64,000 nt of DNA from Streptomyces odontomachi (GTDB taxonomy: Bacteria; Actinomycetota; Actinomycetes; Streptomycetales; Streptomycetaceae). The position numbers and the translations under genes are program-made. The notes under the pieces were generated by a model. It ran no database searches. It saw only the letters and a list, made by a program, of their open reading frames with translations, and was not told where the DNA came from. The stretch covers positions 1 to 64,000 of the forward strand of contig NZ_JAMJWG010000033.1 of the NCBI RefSeq assembly GCF_024435355.1, written 5' to 3'. Positions 57,336 to 64,000 of the stretch are shown piece by piece (positions within the stretch are counted from its first letter, which is position 1; the number at the start of each line of letters is the position of its first letter).

Positions 57336-58454
57336 ATGGCCTTGAACGTCGGAGTACTCGGACTCGGGAGCGTGTTCTCGGGCCCCTACGCCTCCCTGAT
57401 CACCCGGCTTACCCAGGAGGGCCGCATCCGGCTGGTCGCCGGCTACGACCCGGATCCCGCCAAGCGGAAGGCGGCCGCCGACCGGTTCTCCATCGACACC
57501 TCGTACGAGCGGGCCGAGGAGCTGCTGGCCCGTGCGGACCTGGCCGTCGTGCTGGTGCTGACCAGCATGAACGAGCACGGCAGGCTCGCCCGTGCCGCGC
57601 TCGCCGCCGGTCACCACGTGCTCGTCGAGAAGCCGATGGCCACCTCGCTCGAGGAGGCGGCCGACCTGGTGAAGGCGGCCGCCGACGCGCCGGGCCTGCT
57701 GGTCTGCGCGCCGCATGTCGCCCTGTCACCCACCTACCGGGAGATGCACCGGCGGGTGCGCGCCGGAGAGGTGGGCGATCTGCACCTGGCCAGGGCACGC
57801 TACGGCTGGTCGGGGCCGTGGTGGGGCCGCTGGTTCTACGAGTCCGGCGGCGGCGCCCTGTTCGACCTGGGTGTCTACAACCTCACCAGCCTGTGCGGCT
57901 TCTTCGGTCCCGTGCGGCGGGTGACCGCCATGGTGGGGACCGCCGTCCCCCGGCGTGAGGCCGAGGGCGAGCTGGTCACCGTACGCGCCGACGACAACGC
58001 GCATGTCGTGCTCGACTTCGGCGACGCCCGGTTCGCCTCGATCGCCACCGGCTTCACCATCCAGAAGTACAAGTCGCCCGCGGTGGAGCTGTACGGCACC
58101 AAGGGCACGCTCCAGATGCTGGGTGACGACTGGGCGCCGGAGGGCTTCGAGCAGTGGTCCAACGACCGGGGTTCCTGGGAGCTGTTCCCCGAGTCGGATC
58201 CGAACTGGCCGTGGACCGACGGGCTGCGCCATCTCGTCGAGTGCGTCGAGAACGGCACCGCGACCGTGACCCGGCCCGAACACGCCTACCACGCCCTGGA
58301 GGTGATGCTGGCGGCCCAACGCTCGGCCGCTGAGGGGCGGGTGATCGAGATAGCGAGCACCTTCCCGGACTTCTCGTACGGCGGCGGAGACGGCGCCGGG
58401 AGCGACGGGGGAGCGGCGGACAGCCGCGCGAAGCACGACCCGCGTTCGTCCTGA
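57336..58454 (+). CDS. Gfo/Idh/MocA-family oxidoreductase
   Basis: A 372-residue NAD(P)-dependent dehydrogenase. The Rossmann start is NVGVLGLGSVFSGPYASLI, and the family EKP motif appears in HVLVEKPMATS. The C-terminal substrate domain contains GGGALFDLGVYNL, equivalent to the GG...D.G.H region. These enzymes oxidise or epimerise sugars and inositols. It lies about 100 bp after the GH35-like gene on the same strand and is likely co-induced. A strong terminator follows. Confidence 0.92.
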   Translation: MALNVGVLGLGSVFSGPYASLITRLTQEGRIRLVAGYDPDPAKRKAAADRFSIDTSYERAEELLARADLAVVLVLTSMNEHGRLARAALAAGHHVLVEKPMATSLEEAADLVKAAADAPGLLVCAPHVALSPTYREMHRRVRAGEVGDLHLARARYGWSGPWWGRWFYESGGGALFDLGVYNLTSLCGFFGPVRRVTAMVGTAVPRREAEGELVTVRADDNAHVVLDFGDARFASIATGFTIQKYKSPAVELYGTKGTLQMLGDDWAPEGFEQWSNDRGSWELFPESDPNWPWTDGLRHLVECVENGTATVTRPEHAYHALEVMLAAQRSAAEGRVIEIASTFPDFSYGGGDGAGSDGGAADSRAKHDPRSS

Positions 58455-58469
58455 CCACGCGATGACGGA

Positions 58470-58499
58470 CCCCCGCTCACGCGGCCGTGTGAGCGGGGG
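58470..58499. terminator. Bidirectional hairpin terminator
   Basis: A perfect 11-bp stem (58470-58480 with 58489-58499) and an 8-base loop between the convergent oxidoreductase and P450 genes. Confidence 0.9.
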
Positions 58500-58508
58500 A
58501 TCCGGGGC

Positions 58509-59918
58509 TCAGCGTGGGGTGAGCTTGACGCGGACGGGCGCCGCGGCGCGCATCGTCATGCCCAGTTCCAGCGGCACCTTGGTGTCGACCGCCGTCAGGC
58601 TGAACCGCTGGAGCAGGGTGGCCAGCGCGAGGGAGGCCTCCAGCATCGCGAAGTGCTGACCGATGCAGGCACGGGGCCCACCGCCGAACGGGAAGAACGC
58701 GTACCGGGGCCGGGCCGCCTCCGCCTCGGGGGTGAAGCGCTCGGGGTCGAAGGCCTCGGGGTCGCTCCAGTAGTCGGGGTGGCGGTGGGTGGCATAGGCG
58801 CTGACGTAGACGTCGGCGCCGGCCGGGATGCGGTATCCGCCGATCTCGGTGTCGGCGACCGCCTTACGGCCCATGATCGCCACGGACGGGTAGAGCCGCA
58901 TCGCCTCCTTCAGCACCATGGTGAGGTACGTCAGGCGGTCGCGGTCGTCGGCACCGGGGGCCCGGCCGCCCAGCACCTCGTCGACCTCGGCCTGGGCTTT
59001 CTTCTGGGCCTCGGGGTTGAGGGCCAGCAGGTGCAGTGCGAAGGCCAGTGCCGTGGCGGTGGTCTCGTGGCCGGCCAGGAGGAACACCAGCACCTGGTCG
59101 CGCACCGCCTGCGCGTCCAGCGTCGAGCCGTCCTCGTCCTGGGCCCTGATCAGCATGGTCATCATGTCGTCGGGCTCGGAAGCACCGGCGCCGGCATCGG
59201 CGTCAGCGTCGGCGTCGGCACGGTCGCCGTCGGGTGCCGGCGCGGAGGCATTGCGCTCGGCGATGATGCGGTCGCAGATGGCGTAGAGCTCCCGCTGGGC
59301 GGCGGCGGCCCGGCGGTTGGCGGAGGTCGGCCAGCTCCGCGGGGTGCGGAAGGGGTTGGCGCCGCGTTGCAGCACGTGCTCGCCGAGGATCGGGAAGCAG
59401 CGGCGCACCACGTCGACGGTCTCGTCGAGGTCCGCGCCGAACAGGATGCGGGAGATGGCCCGCAGGGCGAACTCGGCCATCTCCGCCGCGACGTCCACCG
59501 TGGCGTCGGCCCGTGCCGCCCAGCGGTCGGCCGTGGCCGCGGCCTCGGTGTGGATGGCGGTCGCGTAGCCGTCGACGCGGCGCCGGGTGAACAGTGGCTG
59601 CACCAGCCGGCGCTGGAAGACGTAGTCGTCGTCCTGGCTGGTCAGCAGGCCGTTGCCGACCGAGGCGCGTATCTCGTGGTAGACGGCGTTCTCCTTGCGG
59701 AAGTTGGCCGCCTCGGTGCCGAGGATCTGCTGTACCCCGTCGGCCGAGAACACCGCGTAGAGATAGGCCCGCAGCCCGGGCGGGCCCACCGGGAAGCGCA
59801 CGACGTCGCCGAGGTCCCGATGGGCCCGTAGATAGGCTCCGAGGGTGTCGTCCCGTAACTCCGCCACCGTGCCGCCGAGCAGCGAGCCTCCCGCCACCTG
59901 CGGTGCTTCCCTGGTCAT
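58509..59918 (-). CDS. Cytochrome P450
   Basis: A 469-residue P450. The I-helix oxygen-activation motif is AGHETTA, the ExxR is in LKEAMR, and the haem loop is FGGGPRACIG with the thiolate Cys. The length and the HPDYWSDPEAFDPERF region resemble CYP102/fatty-acid-like and CYP4-like bacterial P450s more than the short CYP105/107 type. An Asp/Ala low-complexity loop (DADADADAGAG) lies before the I helix. ATG 59918 follows GGAGG. No ferredoxin gene is adjacent. It may tailor the NRPS product encoded to the right. Confidence 0.9.
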   Translation of the reverse strand: MTREAPQVAGGSLLGGTVAELRDDTLGAYLRAHRDLGDVVRFPVGPPGLRAYLYAVFSADGVQQILGTEAANFRKENAVYHEIRASVGNGLLTSQDDDYVFQRRLVQPLFTRRRVDGYATAIHTEAAATADRWAARADATVDVAAEMAEFALRAISRILFGADLDETVDVVRRCFPILGEHVLQRGANPFRTPRSWPTSANRRAAAAQRELYAICDRIIAERNASAPAPDGDRADADADADAGAGASEPDDMMTMLIRAQDEDGSTLDAQAVRDQVLVFLLAGHETTATALAFALHLLALNPEAQKKAQAEVDEVLGGRAPGADDRDRLTYLTMVLKEAMRLYPSVAIMGRKAVADTEIGGYRIPAGADVYVSAYATHRHPDYWSDPEAFDPERFTPEAEAARPRYAFFPFGGGPRACIGQHFAMLEASLALATLLQRFSLTAVDTKVPLELGMTMRAAAPVRVKLTPR

Positions 59919-60063
59919 GCCGACGCCTCCACCTCGTGCGCTGGTACGAATGTGCGGTCGTGCGGGCGGGGCCGTCTCCGGTGCCGGTCGGGTCGTCCGT
60001 GACACGAGTCCGTGCGACGAAGGTCCCGAGAGGCGGGGAGCCGGGCCCCGAGAAGGGCTCTGA

Positions 60064-60408
60064 TCAGCCGACGGCGTCTCCCGGAGTGGCCTCGGCCGCC
60101 GGCGACAGCAGATGTACCAGGCCGCCGTCCGCATAGGACCCGAGCAGCAGGAACTCGCTGGTGCGCCCGGCGATCCGCTTGCCCGGGAGGTTGATCACCC
60201 CGACCACCAGGCGGTCCTTCAACTCCTCGGGGGAGTAGTTGGTCACCTGGGCACTGGTCCACAGGGTCCCCGCCGGCCCGAAGTCGACCTGGATGCGGTA
60301 GGCGGGCCGACGGGCTTCCGGGAACGCCTCGACGGTCACGATCCGCCCGACCCTCAGGTCGGCGGAGAAGAAGTGATCGGCGGGGATCTGGTCCTTGCGG
60401 GGTGTCAT
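60064..60408 (-). CDS. CsaA-like tRNA-binding-domain protein
   Basis: A 114-residue OB-fold protein. DLRVGRIVTVEAFPEARRPA, then TSAQVTNYSPEELKDRLV and LPGKRIAGRTSEFLLLG, match CsaA, a small dimeric chaperone and tRNA-binding homologue. It follows the ClpP gene by 26 bp on the same strand and is likely in that operon, giving a small protein-quality-control set. ATG 60408. Confidence 0.88.
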   Translation of the reverse strand: MTPRKDQIPADHFFSADLRVGRIVTVEAFPEARRPAYRIQVDFGPAGTLWTSAQVTNYSPEELKDRLVVGVINLPGKRIAGRTSEFLLLGSYADGGLVHLLSPAAEATPGDAVG

Positions 60409-60434
60409 GGTGGTGCCGTCCTGGTCCGTCGGTG

Positions 60435-61076
60435 CTACTTGCGTGTCGTCAGTACGTGGTCGATGAGACCGTATTCCAGCGACTGCTGTGCCGTGAGGAT
60501 CTTGTCGCGCTCGATGTCCTCCTGGACCCGCTCCAGGGGCTGGCCGGTGTGCCGGGCCAGGATGGTCTCCACCTGGGAGCGGACGCGCTGGATCTCGCGG
60601 GCCTGGATCTCCAGATCGGATATCTGCCCGCGCTCCCCGTCGCTGTACGGCTGGTGCAGCACCACGCGCGCACCGGTCAGGGCCGTGCGCTTGCCGGGGG
60701 TGCCGGCGGCCAGCAGGACGGCGGCCGCGGAGGCCGCCTGGCCGATGCAGACGGTCTGGATCTCGGGCGTCACGAACTGCATGGTGTCGTAGATCGCCGT
60801 CATGGCGGTCAGGGAACCGCCCGGTGAGTTGATGTAGAAGGAGATGTCACGGTCCGGGTCCATCGACTCCAGGCACAGCAGCTGTGCCATGACGTCGTTG
60901 GCGGAGGTGTCGTCGATCGGCGCGCCGAGGAAGACGATGCGCTCCTCGTACAGCTTGGAGTACGGGTCGTACTCACGCACTCCCTGGGAGGTGCGCTCGA
61001 TGAACCGGGGCACCACGTGCCGGGCGTGCGCTGGCGCGCCGCGGAAGACGGATGCCGGGCGGTCGTGCAGGGCCAT
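60435..61076 (-). CDS. ATP-dependent Clp protease proteolytic subunit (ClpP2/ClpP4-like)
   Basis: A 213-residue ClpP. The catalytic triad is present: Ser in IGQAASAAAVLL, His in VVLHQPYS, and Asp in the IERDKILT region. NSPGGSLTAM is the family loop. The AASAAAVLLAAGTPGKR variant is typical of the ClpP2 type in actinobacteria, which forms a heteromeric ring with a ClpP1-type subunit; that partner is encoded 112 bp upstream. ATG 61076 follows GAGGGGAA. Confidence 0.92.
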   Translation of the reverse strand: MALHDRPASVFRGAPAHARHVVPRFIERTSQGVREYDPYSKLYEERIVFLGAPIDDTSANDVMAQLLCLESMDPDRDISFYINSPGGSLTAMTAIYDTMQFVTPEIQTVCIGQAASAAAVLLAAGTPGKRTALTGARVVLHQPYSDGERGQISDLEIQAREIQRVRSQVETILARHTGQPLERVQEDIERDKILTAQQSLEYGLIDHVLTTRK

Positions 61077-61188
61077 GGACGGAAATTCCCCTCGGGGCGG
61101 GATGGAACGGGTGGTCGGCGGGGAGCGGCCGGCCCGGCTCGGTGCCCCCGCCGCCGGGCGGGGGTGCCGTCGCCGGGCCGCCCGGTGC

Positions 61189-61830
61189 TCAGGGCGAGAA
61201 GGTACCGCCGGCGCCCGGGATGTCCTGGGCCGATCCCATCACCGCGTCGATCAGGCCGTACTCCGCGGCCTCCTGGGCGGTGAACCACTTGTCGCGGTCC
61301 GAGTCGTGGCTGATCTTGTCGATGTCCTGCCCGGAGTGGTGAGCGATCAGCTCGGCCATCTCCTTCTTGGTACGCAGCAGCTGCTCGGCGTAGATCTTGA
61401 TGTCGCTGGCCGAACCGCCCAGACCGGCCGACGGCTGGTGCATGAGGATCTTGGTGTGCGGCAGGGCGTACCGCTTGCCCTTGGCGCCGGCGGTGAGCAG
61501 GAACTGCCCCATGGAGGCGCAGAATCCCATGGCGATGGTCACCACGTCGTTCTTGATGTAGTGCATCGTGTCGTACACCGCCATGCCCGCCGTGACGGAA
61601 CCGCCGGGGGAGTTGATGTACAGGTAGATGTCTCTGTCGGAGTCCGCTGCGAGCATCAGCAACTGGGCCGTGATTTTGTTCGCGATGTCGTCGTCGACTT
61701 CCTGGCCGAGGAAGACGATACGGTCGCCCAGCAGTCGGCTGTAGACCTGGTCACCCATTCCCATGCCGCTGTTGCCGCCCTCGGACCGCGGCATGCGCGC
61801 GGCCGAGGAGAAATTGTCCCTTAAGGTCAC
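61189..61830 (-). CDS. ATP-dependent Clp protease proteolytic subunit (ClpP1/ClpP3-like)
   Basis: A 213-residue ClpP. Its triad is Ser in GFCASMGQFLL, His in ILMHQPSAG, and Asp in DSDRDKWFTAQEA. ASMGQFLL and HQPSAGLGGSASDI are ClpP1-type features. With the following subunit it would form the ClpP1P2-style complex. Streptomyces have a main clpP1P2 pair beside clpX and an inducible clpP3P4 pair; this one has no clpX or trigger-factor gene next to it, so it resembles the second pair. GTG 61830 follows GAGGGGG. No popR regulator is in the window. Confidence 0.92.
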   Translation of the reverse strand: MTLRDNFSSAARMPRSEGGNSGMGMGDQVYSRLLGDRIVFLGQEVDDDIANKITAQLLMLAADSDRDIYLYINSPGGSVTAGMAVYDTMHYIKNDVVTIAMGFCASMGQFLLTAGAKGKRYALPHTKILMHQPSAGLGGSASDIKIYAEQLLRTKKEMAELIAHHSGQDIDKISHDSDRDKWFTAQEAAEYGLIDAVMGSAQDIPGAGGTFSP

Positions 61831-62639
61831 TGGACCCCCTCAGAGTATGAAGACGACGTCCCGAAGAGCCGCCTTGGAACCGTCGCTCGTACTTTTCCAC
61901 CGCCGGCCGAATCCGTACCGCACCCTCTGTGCAATCCCTGTGGAATTCCGTCGACTCCCTGCGGGGCCGTATGTAATTCCGGGTGTTGCATATTGCTGTG
62001 GTGTCGCTCAACAGGCATTGCTCACAAGGTAATTGACTATGTGTCTGATTGGCCGATAGCTTTCAGACTGTAACACGGGGGTCATGCCGTGTGGTCTTGG
62101 TGCCGTGTGCTACGCCGTGGACTTCGCTCACAGCATAGGCTCGCTCCCGTCGCGTTCGCTTCCGTCCTGTTTGCCGGATTGTCGAAAGCGGTTTATCGCG
62201 GTGAGCTGCCGGGCCCGCGGGCCGGTGCGCACGTCGTGCCGCTGTCCGCTGCTGTCCACCGCCGTCCGTCGGCGGGCGGACTGGGGGCGGCGTGGGATGC
62301 GCGCACCCCTTGCGGAGGAGGCGGTTCCCCTTCCGGTCTCGGCGGTTGTCGGCCCCGGCCCTCGCGGTAGGCGGCGAAGTGGGAGCTGGCGATCCGCTTC
62401 AGCGGCGTCCGCGCTGTACCGCCACGGCGTGCCGCGCAGGGCCTCGACCGCCCCTGGCGTGCACCCGAACGTCGGCAGGCCGGCCGAGATCGCCTTCGTA
62501 TGGGGAATCCGGGTGGCTGGTACTCAGACTGCCACCCTGCCGTATTTCTGGTTGCGGAATTTCTGGATGGCACCCGTCGGCCCCGGCAGAGTGCACGAGT
62601 GCCGAACGGCCGGCGACTGTAGGGAACCGGGGGAAATCC
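61831..62639. other. Long non-coding region between clpP pair and NRPS
   Basis: About 800 bp with no convincing gene. 61960-62080 is unusually AT-rich for this DNA and contains an inverted repeat GTCTGA (62043-62048) / TCAGAC (62063-62068). It should hold promoters for the clpP operon leftward and the NRPS rightward. An open frame at 62084-62710 overlaps the NRPS start and has no family look, so I do not call it. Confidence 0.6.
62043..62068. promoter_or_regulatory. Inverted repeat in AT-rich clpP/NRPS promoter region
   Basis: Six-base arms 62043-62048 and 62063-62068 with a 14-base gap. It is a candidate site for a stress regulator of the clpP genes or a pathway regulator of the NRPS; the arms are short. 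Confidence 0.35.
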
Positions 62640-64000
62640 GTGCCCGCACCACTGCCTTTGACGGCTTATCAGCGCGATATCTGGGTGGCGCACGAGCTGT
62701 TTCCCAGTAGTCCGCAGTTCACGATCCACCTGAGCCAGCGATTCGTACGCGACCCCCATGAAGGCGGGGCACGCGGGCCGGCCGGGCCGACCGGCGCGGC
62801 GGGGGCGGCCGGGGAAATCGACGAAGGTCTGCTGCGGACGGCCCTGGACCACGCCCTGCGGGCCAACGACGCCTTCCGGCTCAGGTTCGCCGACCAGGAC
62901 GGCACCCCCGTGCAGTGGGCCGACGCGGAGCCGCCCGTGTCCGAGGTGCTGGACTTCTCCGGCGCCGTGGACCCGGCGGCGAGCTGTGCGGCCTGGATCG
63001 CGGCCGACGCGGTCAAGCCCTTCGACCTGCACGGCGGCACCCCGGTCAGGGCGGCGCTGCTGAAGGAGAGCGCCGCCGCCGTCCACCTCTACGTCGCAGC
63101 CCACCACCTGATCACCGACGCGTGGGGGCTGCACCTGTTCTTCGACCAGGTCAGGCGCGCCGGTGCGGGCCTCGCCCCGGCCGCGGCGCCGAGCTTCACG
63201 GCGTGCCTGGCCGACGAGCGTGACTACCGGGCGTCGGCGGTGCACACCGAGGACCGGGCCTATTTCGGCCGGCTGCTGGAGGGGGTCGAGCCGGCGCTGT
63301 TCGCCCGCCGGGCACCGGCGGGGGCGCGGCAGCGCGCGCACCACTCCTTCACCCTGCCCGCCGGGCTGACCGAACGCGTGCGGGAGCGCGGCGAGACACC
63401 GTTCGCCTTCCTGGCGGCCGCGTTCAGCGCGTATCTGTCCCGGGTGCACGGTGCCGAGCAGGTGGTCATCGGCGTCCCCCTGTTCAACCGCCGGGGCAAG
63501 GACGAGCGGCGCACGGTGGGGCAGTTCGCCAACACCCTGCCGCTGCCCGTCGAGGTGGCCCCGGGCACCCCCTGGAGCGAGCTGGTGGGCGCCGTGCAGT
63601 CGGGCGCGCGGGAACTCCAGCGGCACGAACGGCTCGCCTTCGGTGACCTGCTGGCCGACCGGCCGGCCCATGCCCGGCAGGTGTTCGACGTGACGCTGTC
63701 GTACGTGCAGTGGCCCGCGGGCCGGAAGCCGCCCGGGGTGCGGGTCGAGTCATCGGGGGCCACCTGGGTGCACGACCAGGACGTCCTCGCCGTCGTCGTC
63801 AACGAGCACGCCGGCACCGGCGAGACCGTGGTGGACCTGGACTACGCCACCGACGTGTTCGACGCGGACTTCCCCATCGCGTCGGTCGCCCGCCACCTGC
63901 GCACCCTGCTGCGCACCGCGCTGGAGGACCCCGGGCGTGCCGTGGCCGCCGTCGGCATGCTCGACGACGACGAGCGCACGGCGCTGGTCCACACCGTCAA
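62640..64000 (+). CDS. Non-ribosomal peptide synthetase, N-terminal condensation domain (3'-truncated)
   Basis: A frame without stops runs from GTG 62640 (GGGGGAA four bases upstream) to the window end, at least 453 codons. It begins LPLTAYQRDIWVAHELFPSS, as first condensation domains do, and has the active-site motif as HHLITDAWG, with Ala for the usual Gly after the Asp. Later motifs GVPLFNRRG and VGQFANTLPLPV match condensation motifs C4/C5. No adenylation domain is reached yet. A condensation domain at the very N-terminus suggests either lipo-initiation or acceptance of a chain from another protein. Confidence 0.88.
   Translation, partial: MPAPLPLTAYQRDIWVAHELFPSSPQFTIHLSQRFVRDPHEGGARGPAGPTGAAGAAGEIDEGLLRTALDHALRANDAFRLRFADQDGTPVQWADAEPPVSEVLDFSGAVDPAASCAAWIAADAVKPFDLHGGTPVRAALLKESAAAVHLYVAAHHLITDAWGLHLFFDQVRRAGAGLAPAAAPSFTACLADERDYRASAVHTEDRAYFGRLLEGVEPALFARRAPAGARQRAHHSFTLPAGLTERVRERGETPFAFLAAAFSAYLSRVHGAEQVVIGVPLFNRRGKDERRTVGQFANTLPLPVEVAPGTPWSELVGAVQSGARELQRHERLAFGDLLADRPAHARQVFDVTLSYVQWPAGRKPPGVRVESSGATWVHDQDVLAVVVNEHAGTGETVVDLDYATDVFDADFPIASVARHLRTLLRTALEDPGRAVAAVGMLDDDERTALVHTV

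Noticed and set aside
62084..62710. Plus-strand frame before the NRPS
   Set aside because: It overlaps the NRPS start, has no ribosome binding site or family resemblance, and is rich in residues typical of shadow frames.
62193..63671. Minus-strand frame of about 490 codons opposite the NRPS start
   Set aside because: The plus-strand frame encodes a proper condensation domain; the minus frame is Arg/Gly/Pro-rich shadow sequence.

Overview
The window is high-GC DNA of Streptomyces type. GTG and TTG starts, ATGA/GTGA gene overlaps, strong GC hairpin terminators and some apparently leaderless genes all point to an actinomycete chromosome arm. No rRNA, tRNA, CRISPR array, insertion sequence or phage gene was recognised. 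It is accessory DNA: specialised-metabolism blocks alternate with sugar-use genes, and it is cut through a modular PKS at the left edge and an NRPS at the right edge.

Layout. 1-2101: C-terminal end (KR-ACP) of a modular type I PKS. 2147-4316: a repeat protein and an SRPBCC protein resembling gas-vesicle-cluster accessory genes. 4605-6645: TerC-family membrane protein and a TetR regulator. 6778-20179: a compact pathway. It holds a single-module PKS (KS-AT-degenerate DH-ACP), a LuxR-type regulator, an aldo/keto reductase, three small proteins of unknown role, an AfsA-like hotdog protein, a free carrier protein, an SDR ketoreductase, an acyl-activating ligase, an EamA exporter and a HAD phosphatase. 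20454-23661: SnoaL-like protein, alpha/beta hydrolase, LuxR and LysR regulators. 23793-29913: a six-gene block of tautomerase, Fe(II)/2-oxoglutarate oxygenase, methyltransferase, two different ATP-grasp ligases and an MFS exporter. 30221-33629: IclR regulator, a decayed dhaK next to an intact dhaL, and a second LuxR-type regulator.

33698-43021 and 47807-58454 form a carbohydrate regulon split in two. One part has a ROK kinase, cupin and PhyH dioxygenase, a divergent AraC regulator, two GH39-like hydrolases and a GH13 enzyme. The other has an Opp/Dpp-type ABC importer, a LacI regulator, a GH35-like hydrolase and a Gfo/Idh/MocA oxidoreductase. The same tandem operator (two copies of a 12-bp palindrome of the form GAAACCGGTTTC) lies before the GH39 operon and between lacI and the GH35 gene, so one LacI repressor probably controls both. 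Between them (43035-47755) are a methyltransferase, a winged-helix regulator, a secreted M23-domain protein and a secreted RTX-like calcium-binding protein. 58509-64000: P450, CsaA-like protein, two ClpP subunits, and the start of an NRPS with a condensation domain that runs off the window.

Three leads stand out, all inference from gene content. First, the PKS/AfsA/phosphatase/reductase set reads like a butenolide or gamma-butyrolactone-type assembly line with its own chain maker. Second, the twin ATP-grasp block looks like an NRPS-free amide or dipeptide pathway. Third, a paired clpP locus beside an NRPS and a P450 could mark self-resistance to a ClpP-directed product, although Streptomyces also carry an ordinary second clpP pair.
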